Shown: positions 55,193-64,000 of the stretch, piece by piece
Position numbering within the stretch: the stretch's first letter is position 1
Layout of the letters: every line of letters begins with the position of its first letter
Assembly (NCBI GenBank): GCA_036320915.1
Contig: JAXBDG010000015.1
Span: 62,001 to 126,000 of the forward strand
Direction: 5' to 3'
Source: Linnemannia elongata
Lineage: Eukaryota > Mortierellomycota > Mortierellomycetes > Mortierellales > Mortierellaceae
DNA: 64,000 nucleotides
The notes under the pieces: model-generated
Database searches by the model: none
The model's input: only the letters and a program-made list of their open reading frames with translations
What the model was told of the DNA's origin: nothing
Translations under genes and position numbers: made by a program

Positions 55193-55582
55193 TTCACTTG
55201 AGTGAATAAACCACTTTAAGGACCATTTTGAGCATTGGACTTGACAGTACAGATGTGGCAAGGTTAAGGGGCATGGGGCTAGTTCACAAGCGAGTAGCAT
55301 TCAGGTTGCCCAAATTTCATTTTTAGCACTCAATCGCTTCTTCCTCTCTCTACTCACCCAACGAACTCTGTCACTCCACTCTGGCCTGGACCCTTCTTCT
55401 CTCACTGTCAACTACATACTCTTCAGGAAGCGACACTCAACCTTGCACCTCAGCCTTCACCCTCAGTCTACATTGCTCCTAGCTTCTTCTTTCATCCGAC
55501 ACAAGCAAACAAACACATCCAGTTCGCTCATTCACTGCCCTCCCCAACCGCACACAAGCGCACAAGGAGAGAACTTACAGCA
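55193..55582. other. intergenic spacer with C/T-rich leader
   Basis: 390 bp. 55320-55580 is C/T-rich and is the likely leader/promoter of the EMP70 gene. No gene is seen. Confidence 0.5.
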
Positions 55583-58482
55583 ATGGTCTCTTTCAGAGCG
55601 GGCGCAAGTGCCATCTTGGCCACAGCCCTCCTCACTACCCTCTCATCCCTATCATCCACAGCCTCCGCATTCTACATTCCAGGACTCAGTCCAACAGTCT
55701 TCCGCAACGGCGACCGTGTACCGCTGTTCGTCAACAAGATCTATTCCGAAAAGTCGCCCTTGCCCTTTGCCTATGCTGATCTTCCCTTTGTGTGCGAGCC
55801 ACCCAAGGACGCCAAGCGGGCATGGCTCAACCTGGGCGAGGTTTTGAGAGGCGATCGTATCTTGACCTCTGATTATGAGGTACGCCTGAGTGCCATCAAT
55901 TGAATTGCTTTGAGGGATAAAGGACAAGAAACTAAGCAAGAGGAGATAGTTTTTAGCTGAGTTCATTGATTCCATTGAGATCTATTTTTGTAGTGTTGGT
56001 CTGGTTTTTTATGCTCGTTTCTTTCTTTCCCTGTGCTCACCAATTACCCCTTTCGTCCATATTACTTGTATTAACAGCTGGTGGTGGGCAAGGATATCAA
56101 GTGTCAGACCCTCTGCGTCAAGAGTGTCTCCGCCGAGGACGCCGCCCTTGCGGCCAGCTACATCGCAAACGACTATAACGTCGAATGGTAAACATATCAT
56201 TCTGCCCTGTTCTTGACCATTTGATCAATGATTAACAATTGATCAATTGAACTAACCTTACTTGTGTTGGATACTGATCAATCGTATAGGATCGTGGACA
56301 ACTTGCCTGGAGCAACAAAGTACAATCTGGGAGACGGACAGGCACACCAACAACGGCGATACAGGGCAGGATTCCCCTTGGGCAAAGTCAAATGGGTACG
56401 GAGCACATACCTCACCTTCGCGCAATGGTACACATACTTGTATGGAAGTTCGTGAAATAACCAACATTTTGATCCATCTTCTCTGTGCAACATGAATGAA
56501 ACAAAAACATAGGCCAAGAGTAACATCCACAACCACGTTACGATCCGCATTCTCTACCAGAACCAGCCAGGACCAGCAGGCGGAAAGTTGATTGTTGGAT
56601 TTGAGGTCAACCCTTACTCGTAAGGATCAGAATCGGGGAGAAGAGGAGAAGGAGGAAAGGAGACGATCATGTACTTCACTGACCTAAAACGACGCAACTG
56701 GGAAACTAATGATTACCCCTTCGATCATCGACGAAATAGGATTGACCAGGGTGATTCATGCCCTGAGGACCCTCTCAAGGTTGGAGCGTTCAAGGTTGTA
56801 TCGGACAAGGAGGTCGAGATCCAATACACTTACTCTGTTCAATGGATCGAGGACAAGGAAGTCACCTGGAACAACCGCTGGACTTTGTATCTGGTTAAGA
56901 CTGGCACTGAGGTGCACTGGTACTCGATCGTCAACTCGATCGTCATCATGTTGTTCTTGACTGGTGTTGTGGCCATTATTATCCTCAAGACCCTGAAGAA
57001 GGATATTGCCATCTACAACGAGGAGGAGATGAAGGACGACCAGGACGACGGATCAGGATGGAAGTTGGTTCATGGCGATGTTTTCAGGACACCCCAGTAC
57101 TCTTCGATCCTCTGTGCCCTCCTTGGAACCGGTGTCCAGATCATTGTCATGACCATTTCTACCATCTGTAAGTGCACTGAGGCATTTTGCACCCGACGAG
57201 TCAAGGCATCATATTGGAAAGAAGGAAAGGAAACTGACATTACTTAATTTATATTTACATGTGCGTACTAGTGTTTGCTGTTGTGGGTATTTTGAACCCA
57301 TCGTACAGAGGAGGATTCGTCTCGTTCGGCCTATTCCTCTTTGTCTTTGCTGGGTAAGAGGCTGAGCTATGTTCAAGTTATTAGAGCTGCTTTTACTATT
57401 TTTCTACGGTTCTATTCAGTAGTTACTAACTTCATGCATCCCTTCATCTTTTCAGAGCGTTTGCGGGATACTACTCGGCTCGCTTGTACAAGGTGTTCAA
57501 GGGCACTTCATGGACCAAGAATGCTATTGTTACAGCGACTCTTGTTCCGGGATTCTTGATGACCTTGGTGTTTTTGTTGAACATGTTTGTTTGGTCCAAG
57601 AACTCTTCCAACGCCATCCCCTTTGGTACTTTCTTTGCCCTGGTGGTGATGTGGTTCGGTATCTCTCTTCCTTTGTCGGTGGTGGGCGCCTTTTTTGGTC
57701 AGCGCAAGGCTGTTATTGAGCATCCCGGACGTACTAACCAGATCCCTCGCCAGATTCCCGAGCCTTTGTGGTACATGAAGCCTCGCATCGCGTAAGTGTA
57801 CTTAAGTGTGATTATTGCTCATTGTTCCTTTGGGCAGTCATTCTGTTGCTCTTTCACAGCCACAGAGAGGCTAATCGTCTCGTTCCTTGTTTGTTCACTT
57901 TCTTCCTCATTTTAACGTTCGGAAAAACTTAGGGTCGCAATGGGAGGTCTGTTGCCGTTTGCAGTCATCTTTATTGAGCTATTTTATATCCTCAAGTCGG
58001 TCTGGGAGGGTCAATACTACTACATGTTTGGGTTCTTGAGTCTTGTGTTTGCCATCCTGTTGGTGACCTGCGTCGAGATTTCCATCATTGTCGTCTACTT
58101 TCAACTCTGCGGCGAGGTAAGCAAAAACTATTGGTTTGTTCGTTAAAAAGGGGGGAAGGGAGGTTGCATGAGCGCTTTTTTTTTATTTTTTTCAGTAGTT
58201 CCTTTGTTGACTTTGGATCCTTTCTTTTTCTCCTTCTACTAGGATTACAACTGGTGGTGGCGAAGTTTCTTTGCTTCGTCATTCTCATCGTTTTACATCT
58301 TTTTGTACAGCATGGTGTTCTTCACCAAGCAGCTGTCGATCGATCACTTTGTGCCTGGTCTGATTTACTTCACCAACACTGTCATGATCTGTATTATCTA
58401 TGGTCTCTTGACAGGCACGACGGGTTTTATTAGTTCGTACTGGTTCATTCGTCGTATCTACTCTGCTGTCAAGATTGACTAA
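55583..58482 (+). CDS. EMP70: transmembrane 9 superfamily protein (EMP70/TM9SF4-like)
   Basis: Nine exons keep one frame: 55583..55879, 56078..56187, 56290..56395, 56513..56619, 56740..57167, 57272..57353, 57456..57791, 57933..58116 and 58243..58482; 629 aa. Residues 1-29 are a signal peptide ending in Ala-rich TASA. The lumenal domain starts FYIPGLSPTVFRNGDRVPLF and includes PLPFAYADLPFVCEP and IKCQTLCVKSVSAEDA. The first helix follows VHWYSIVNS, then eight more helices (VFRTPQYSSILCALLGTGVQ, PSYRGGFVSFGLFLF, NAIPFGTFFALVVMWFGISL, DYNWWWRSFFASS). It ends KID, fitting the KxD Golgi-retention/COPI motif of this family. TM9 proteins act in Golgi/endosome sorting, adhesion and membrane-protein glycosylation. 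Length matches the family (about 590-670). Confidence 0.93.
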
Positions 58483-58879
58483 GGGTTATGTAGATACTGT
58501 ATGTACGCATGTTTGGTACACATCGAGAACAATTAGAATGTTAGTAACACACATTAGATTCATAACAATTGATTGATTGGTTAACGCTTAAAGACAGCTC
58601 CCGCCTCCCCCTTTTTTTAATTGTTATGCGCGAATGGGGCCACAAGGGGGCTAGTTATTTCTCAGCTTCCCCCTAACAGCCGTGTTTTTGTTGACACTGA
58701 CTGGACATATAAAGAACAAGAGCCGGAGAGTACCGTCTTTGTTACTCCTCAACCATTGATTAACCGCCCCACACCCACACACCCACACACCACTATTCCC
58801 ATATCTTTTATCCCTCCTTCCCTGTACCTCCTCCCCCCAATTTTCTTCCCACTCCTCTCTTCCAGTCTCCTCCATTACA
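58483..58879. other. intergenic spacer with promoter
   Basis: 397 bp between EMP70 and the next gene. A TATAAA lies at 58708-58713, about 170 bp before the ATG, and a C/T-rich leader occupies 58740-58879. Confidence 0.5.
58708..58713 (+). promoter_or_regulatory. TATA element
   Basis: TATAAA upstream of the membrane protein gene at 58880; the C/T-rich leader begins about 30 bp downstream of it. Confidence 0.45.
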
Positions 58880-60541
58880 ATGAGTTCAACAAGTTCAGCA
58901 ACGACGGGAACCGCCACCATGGGTAGATACACCTACACATTGCCCACCAGCACCTACTCGTATTCACCCAACCCCAACCCCAAGGTCATGGGAGACCTAG
59001 ATAACAAGCCTCCAGGCTACCAATGGTCGATCATCATACTTATCGCCTTCAGCTGTCTAGTCCTACTCGGTGCTGTCATCGGAAGCGCGTTGTATTGGTT
59101 CCGGTACCGGGCCAAGTGGCGGATGGAGGAAAAGGAAGCCTTTGAGATTATTTATCCGAAAGATAAGGCTAAGGCGAGAAACAGTCGTGGCTTTGAGGGC
59201 GAAGGTGAGAGTGATGGTCATGGTAATGGTGAGAGTGATGGAGTGGTTAAAAGTGGGCGGTTGGTGAGGAAACCTGAGGGCGCGGTGGTAGTGGAAGGGG
59301 AGAAGAGGGCGAAGGGGCTGGCCTTTTCTGGACATCGGGTATCGAACAATGGCTTCAACGATAACAGTAGACCGCAGGGTCAACAACAACAAGCTGGTGC
59401 GACGGTAGAGCAGGAGAATGATGAAGTGGTCAAAATCGAGATTGCACTTGGTCAGAGTAACGCGTTGGAGGCCGAGTGTTGGATGGAGGAGGATCGACGG
59501 CGGTACCAGGAGTTGAGCGAATTGACCAAGAGCTCCGTCTTTGTCCAGCACCATCAAGCGCTCCTTCCTCAACGACCCTTTCAACCACAGTCTTCGGTCG
59601 GTCAATATTCTCCTTCGTTTTCTCAATATCTGTGCCCTCAGTCTCTTCAATCTCAACAGCATATCCTTCTTCAACAGCACCAACACTTGCAAGAACAAGA
59701 GCAACACCAACGACAACATGAACAAGGGAAACCTATCCGCAAGCCCTGGCAGCTCCCTTTGGGTCTTTATGGCCAATTGTTTCGAAAGAAAAGCAGGACG
59801 GCGCTGTCGAGGGCGAGTTCAAAGTGGGTAGGTGGCATGGACAGTTTATCCCCCACCCTATCGACGTCACTTCCACCCCTTCCACCCCTATTGTCATCGT
59901 CAGTTGCACCAAGCGCGGTGAGCACGACGCCATTGTCTGTCGATGTTGGTCTGAGCACCTTTCAGCCGCCTCCTGGGCTCAGCCGCCTCACAACTATCAA
60001 TACTCCCTCTTACCCCGCGCCTTCCTCTGCTACTCCTACGACAACTCCTACTCGCCCTTTCCGAATCAAGATTGGTGGCGCCCGCTATTGTTTGACACCC
60101 GGTTCGACATCTCCTTGCCCCTCGTCATCATCAGCGCCCAGGTCACCCTCGTCTACAGTCTTCACCTCTTCTTCCCTCCAGCCATCCTTGAGTCCTGCCC
60201 CGATTAATATAGATTCCCCAACCCAGCCTTGGAATAGCGTGCCTGCGTGTGCCTTCCCGATGCCGCTTTCGACCACGTCGTTGAGCATTTCCGATGGTGG
60301 TGGTGCTCGGACTCCACAAACAGTGTCGCCGATCGAGAGCTTGCCGATCCTAAAAGGGGTCAGTAAGCGGACTGTGCACGCCTGTGTTGGACCACCCCAG
60401 GCAGACGATGAGGAAGAGAAAGAGGAAGAGGATAGAGGAAAGAAGGGGGAGGAGAGGGAGCTGGAGGAGTCGGTCATGTCGCCTACGGTTACTCTAGTTT
60501 CAACCCAGTTCCGGCGCTTCTACGACCTCGAGATTAACTAA
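58880..60541 (+). CDS. single-pass membrane protein with long disordered cytosolic tail
   Basis: Intronless 553-aa protein, family not recognised. The first 48 residues are Ser/Thr/Tyr/Pro-rich without a cleavable signal. One hydrophobic helix (about 49-73, WSIIILIAFSCLVLLGAVIG) is followed by a basic aromatic stop (WFRYRAKWR), giving N-outside, C-inside topology. The tail includes a mixed-charge segment (KAFEII-type, residues 85-180), a Gln-rich stretch (about 230-290: QQHILLQQHQHLQEQEQHQ), Ser/Pro/Thr-rich sequence, and an acidic Glu run (DEEEKEEEDRG) near 515 before the C-terminus RRFYDLEIN. Composition suggests a cell-surface sensor, adhesion or scaffold protein, but nothing confirms this. 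ATG context and upstream TATA/C-T leader support the start. Confidence 0.65.
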   Translation: MSSTSSATTGTATMGRYTYTLPTSTYSYSPNPNPKVMGDLDNKPPGYQWSIIILIAFSCLVLLGAVIGSALYWFRYRAKWRMEEKEAFEIIYPKDKAKARNSRGFEGEGESDGHGNGESDGVVKSGRLVRKPEGAVVVEGEKRAKGLAFSGHRVSNNGFNDNSRPQGQQQQAGATVEQENDEVVKIEIALGQSNALEAECWMEEDRRRYQELSELTKSSVFVQHHQALLPQRPFQPQSSVGQYSPSFSQYLCPQSLQSQQHILLQQHQHLQEQEQHQRQHEQGKPIRKPWQLPLGLYGQLFRKKSRTALSRASSKWVGGMDSLSPTLSTSLPPLPPLLSSSVAPSAVSTTPLSVDVGLSTFQPPPGLSRLTTINTPSYPAPSSATPTTTPTRPFRIKIGGARYCLTPGSTSPCPSSSSAPRSPSSTVFTSSSLQPSLSPAPINIDSPTQPWNSVPACAFPMPLSTTSLSISDGGGARTPQTVSPIESLPILKGVSKRTVHACVGPPQADDEEEKEEEDRGKKGEERELEESVMSPTVTLVSTQFRRFYDLEIN

Positions 60542-60599
60542 AAATGACCATGCAAGTGTGTGGCTTTAAGATAAGACGTAATATGTAGTGTTTACACAA

Positions 60600-60602
<3 letters not shown>

Positions 60603-60634
<32 letters not shown>
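60603..60634. repeat. T32 homopolymer
   Basis: Run of about 32 T, 60 bp after the stop codon of the preceding + strand gene. Confidence 0.9.
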
Positions 60635-60639
<5 letters not shown>

Positions 60640-61107
60640 AATGAGTGATCCATCAAACACTAGAAGATTTGTGAGGGTGACTGTTTTGGAGAAGCGGAAC
60701 ATCTATTTTTTTTTTTGGTGGCAAAAATCAAAAGTCGATCAGTGGGGAAGAAAAGAAGAGAACGAAAGAAGAAAGAGAAAAAAGGTGAAGAGAGAGGAGA
60801 GAGAGAGAGAGAGAGAGCCCGCGGGGGCGTATTTAGATTGCGGATATGATGGAGGGATGATGGTGGATCTGTGATGATAGATCAATATGCCCGAATCGCT
60901 GGATCATCACCGACAGCTTTGAAAGCAATGGTCAATTGAAAGAGGGTGTGAGGATAGCGGCATGGATAAAAGTGGTTACCAAGAAAAAATGAAGAAAAAA
61001 TAAAATTGTCTCAGGCGTTTGTGGATTATCAACCACAGCAGAACGACGTACGTGGGTGTTTCAACTTACGACAAACACATAAAAGGGGGAACACAGTCGG
61101 ACGGTGG

Positions 61108-61152
61108 GAGAGAGAAAGAGAGAGAGCGAGAGAGAGGGAGAGAGAGAGAGAG
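61108..61152. repeat. (GA)n purine microsatellite
   Basis: About 45 bp of G/A only, mostly AG units. Confidence 0.85.
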
Positions 61153-61239
61153 TCGATCGAAAGTCATTCCGACCAGCCTCCAACCCGGAGCTGCTGCTGC
61201 TCAATTCCATACACAGCAACAAACACAGATGCACAACTG

Positions 61240-61240
<1 letters not shown>

Positions 61241-61276
<36 letters not shown>
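61241..61276. repeat. T36 homopolymer
   Basis: Longest homopolymer in the window, followed after about 25 bp by three GCTACTTTT-like units. Confidence 0.9.
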
Positions 61277-61671
61277 CGTTTGTTGTTGTTCATTCTTCGT
61301 TTGGCTACTTTTGCTACTTTTGCTACTTTTGCTATCCACTCTTTTGTTTCCTCTTTTCCCTTAATACCAAGCCTTGCTTATCGCCACCGAAAACAACACT
61401 CTCTCGGCTCAACCCTCTTTCTTTCTCTTCTCTTTCCTCACTCTTTCCTTCCTTACTTTATATTCCCTCACCTCACTCCCAGCCTTTCGTCTCTCGGGAA
61501 TCACCTCACCTTGACTTGTTCATTCACTCATCCTCCATTCGTTCATTGTCATTTCCTTTGCTGTGAATCAGACACACTGAACTTTGACTCATTCCGACAT
61601 TCAAGATCAACACCCTCACAAACACAGACACACACATACTCTTTACCTCTCTCTCTCTCCAGCACCACAAG

Positions 61672-63215
61672 GTAAAAACAATTCCATTTTTTTTAACTCT
61701 GTTCACACCCATGTATGATACAAATGGTGGCGCTGCGTGGGGGCATGGAACAATTGACAAGCAGGGAAGGAGAGCTCTCACAGAACGAACTGATGCAAAA
61801 GAGTGACAGAAACATGGCATTTGCTGTTGATACAATATCTACACCAACAGCCGTTTGTACACCTCATCCCGCTACTGTTTCCTCCCTCAGCCTCTCTCTC
61901 TTCTGTCTTAAGTCCCTCGTCCTGTGTCCAAGACACACAACAATCAAGAATCGATCCCAGTGGGAAGTTGAATTCTGAATTTTGATTATTCTTTGCGTCA
62001 GCCCTTGCGTGCATCGAAACACATAATCAATGCACGACAACGCATTCTTCAATACCTTATCCACCTCTGTTTCCCCATACCCATCTATCAATCGAACTTC
62101 TTGCACGTTCCTGCGCTTCAGTATCCATATGGATTCGCGATACAACCCTGGGGAACGAAGGCACTTGTACTTCTGGCACAGTGCAGAGGAAGAGAAGGAC
62201 AAAAATAACGAAAAGAGAGTCGATATGATCTCAGGTTTCGCAACTGTCTCCCCCCTCGCCCTTCTTCGTCATAGGGCTTTGTTTGTTGGTGGATTTTTTT
62301 TGAGTTTTTGCCGCTTTCTGGTAGAGGAGAAGACAGGGGACAGAAGGGATGATAAAGTCGGTTATTGGTCGCACCTTTATGGGCAGAGACGGCGTGAAAT
62401 TCAAACGCACGGGAGTGATTGAAATAAAAAGAAATAAAAAAAAAGGCGTCTGTTGAATGAGAGAGGGATGAAAGAGTGCAAAGAAAAAGGTTATTTGAAA
62501 GGGAGGGAGAAGAAACGATGAGGGCTCTCGAGGCGCATGGACTGAGAGAGCATCGAGAGAAAGAAATAGAGAGGGAAGAGACAACAGCCCTGACCCAACC
62601 TAATTGTAAAACAGTACTTTCATCCAACATTACAATATACACTCATCTTGCTACAATGATCTTTGAAAGGAACTAGAAGGAGAGAATGATGATGGAGCCT
62701 TAAATACGCTAGTTGCTTTTGTTATTGTTGTTGTTGTAATGTGTGCTTGCACACAATTGCCAGCATTCTCGCTATGGGCCAATGCCTTCCTTTTTCTTTC
62801 TTTTACTCCGGGTTGGGGCTAGTGCAATCTGGTTTCTGGTTCAGTGTCACCAAGTTTGTGTGACTCAGCAAACGAGAAACGTTGGTGTGTCTGTCTGCTT
62901 GTTCCTGAATATCTCATTCATTGAACATGAATGGATGTAAAACAAAGGGCTGATGAATATATGCTTGTTTGTTGACGAAAAGGATCTCTTCTCTCCCCCT
63001 AAAACACGTCGGCGAAAACAGATAAACAATGACAGAAACGCATGGGTGAAAACAAATAAACAATGACAAAACTGTGCGCGCATGCTTGTATCTTGCCGTT
63101 CGAAATGCAGGCACGGATCACCCCCCGTCAGTACTTCTAGACACCGTACTCCCCTTCTCAATGATTTTTTTTCAATCCTGTCTTCACTCACTCACCATTT
63201 CACTTCTGTTGTCAG
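61672..63215 (+). other. candidate 5' UTR intron of the Gln-rich gene
   Basis: A C/T-rich leader ends ACAAG/GTAAAA at 61671/61672, and TTCTGTTGTCAG/GTCGAC at 63215/63216 is a good acceptor about 93 bp before the ATG at 63309. A short upstream frame (ATG AAC TCT TAG) lies between acceptor and ATG. Inferred from signals alone. Confidence 0.35.
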
Positions 63216-63308
63216 GTCGACATAGTAATGAACTCTTAGTGGCGCAATTACTCCAACAATCGAATACAGCAACTCCCTCAACACACACGCCTAAGGATTG
63301 ATACCAAT

Positions 63309-64000
63309 ATGGATAGCAAAGAGCTACTGGCAAAGCAAATGGATGAATTGCTGTCGGAACATCCCTCGAGTGTTGGAGGATACCCTGGCGCTTCTCCAAG
63401 TACCTCTCAGCCTCTAACTTCACCCCCACGGACACAAGCCATGTCCCAGCAGCAATTGTATGCGATACTCCATCAACAGCAGCAACAGGGGCAGCAGCAA
63501 CAACAAGAACAACGGCAACAGCAATACCAACGACAGGAGCAGTTGCAACAACATCGGTTACAGCATTCTAGGTCACAGCAACCGCCTCTAAAGCAAGAAC
63601 AAGCACACCAGGTCTATCAACAGCAGCAACAGTATCGGCAGCAAACATATCCACCACAACATCCATCCAGGAACCAGGAAGGACTCTATATTTCGGACCT
63701 CCAACGACACAATTCGACGGCATCTGCAAGAGGACCAATGTCAGCTGGCTACCAAGGTTACGGACCGCCAATGATGTCGCCCGTTTCACAGCATGATGCG
63801 TTCCGTCCAATGGCAAACATGCAGGCCTGTCCATCTCCTGTCATGAGGTCCAACAGCATGTATGTCGCCAACACAGGACCACCTGGCGGTTTGCGTTACC
63901 AGCACTCGATGTCTCGCCCTCTACCCCCGCGAAATATTGAATCTGCATATCCCGAGCAACAGCAGCAAAGGCAGTACGAGCATTTCGAACAACAGGCACG
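63309..64000 (+). CDS. Gln-rich protein, N-terminal part (continues beyond window)
   Basis: Open frame of at least 230 codons from ATG 63309 (MDSKELLAKQMDELLSEHP) to the window end with no stop. After the helical first 18 residues it is dominated by Gln (tracts at about residues 55-125), then Ser/Pro/Met-rich sequence (YGPPMMSPVSQHDAFRPM). This composition is typical of fungal transcription factors and RNA-binding or co-regulator proteins, where such tails act as disordered activation or assembly regions. No DNA-binding or other domain is visible in the part present, so no function is assigned. The leader and possible 5' UTR intron resemble those of the ArfGEF gene. Confidence 0.65.
   Translation, partial: MDSKELLAKQMDELLSEHPSSVGGYPGASPSTSQPLTSPPRTQAMSQQQLYAILHQQQQQGQQQQQEQRQQQYQRQEQLQQHRLQHSRSQQPPLKQEQAHQVYQQQQQYRQQTYPPQHPSRNQEGLYISDLQRHNSTASARGPMSAGYQGYGPPMMSPVSQHDAFRPMANMQACPSPVMRSNSMYVANTGPPGGLRYQHSMSRPLPPRNIESAYPEQQQQRQYEHFEQQA

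Larger units (their letters stand above)
60542..63308. other. long intergenic/leader region of the last gene
   Basis: 2.8 kb without a convincing coding region. It contains T32 (60603) just after the previous stop, GA repeats (60795-60820, 61108-61152), T36 (61241), a three-fold GCTACTTTT repeat (about 61304-61335), a C/T-rich stretch (61335-61670) and a candidate 5' UTR intron (61672-63215). Open frames in the C/T-rich part are compositional. Confidence 0.5.

Noticed and set aside
62118..62642. 174-codon minus-strand frame upstream of the Gln-rich gene
   Set aside because: Composition follows the GA-rich strand; no domain, splice partner or start context supports it.

Overview
The window is nuclear DNA of a filamentous fungus. 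Genes are broken by short spliceosomal introns (mostly 56-300 bp, GTAAGT/GTATGT-type donors, TAG/CAG acceptors). The recognisable proteins are eukaryotic: HID1, mitochondrial Qri7, a Sec7-PH Arf exchange factor, Ost3/6, fibrillarin, a TM9/EMP70 protein and a fungal FUSC/BRE4-type membrane protein. A lineage-specific family of F-box-like proteins, an animal-type soluble adenylyl cyclase architecture, C/T-rich leaders and long A/T homopolymers suggest an early-diverging fungus, most likely Mortierellomycotina. That placement is inference. No rRNA, tRNA, CRISPR array or intact transposon was recognised.

Layout. 1-2071 (+) is the 3' part of HID1. 2463-9676 (-) holds three intronless F-box-like paralogs in tandem, with a small unidentified coding relic between the second and third. 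10095-11687 (-) is an orphan seven-helix membrane protein. 11688-15242 has no convincing gene. 15243-16736 (-) is QRI7. 18240-23918 (+) is the Sec7-PH ArfGEF. 24176-25768 (+) is OST3/6. 26062-27898 (+) is a divergent, frame-disrupted F-box-like paralog. 28086-34974 (-) is a large soluble-adenylyl-cyclase-like protein. 36556-38029 (+) is fibrillarin, and 38668-39024 (+) a small YscW/YbaY-like protein. 40323-49473 (+) is a giant FUSC-type protein. 50366-52375 (+) is a fourth F-box-like paralog. 52605-53243 (-) is a small unknown and 53603-55192 (+) a more distant F-box/LRR protein. 55583-58482 (+) is the EMP70 protein, 58880-60541 (+) a single-pass membrane protein, and 63309 onward (+) a Gln-rich protein that runs off the window.

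How the genes relate. There are no operons. Several housekeeping genes serve the secretory pathway (HID1 and ArfGEF at the Golgi, Ost3/6 in the ER, EMP70 in Golgi/endosome), but nothing shows co-regulation. The accessory content is the F-box-like family, the cyclase, the orphan seven-helix protein and the enlarged FUSC protein. Most genes start just downstream of a strand-specific pyrimidine-rich leader, which shows as GA-rich sequence on the + strand for minus-strand genes. Exon coordinates come from reading frame, splice signals and family resemblance by eye; no alignment or transcript data were available.
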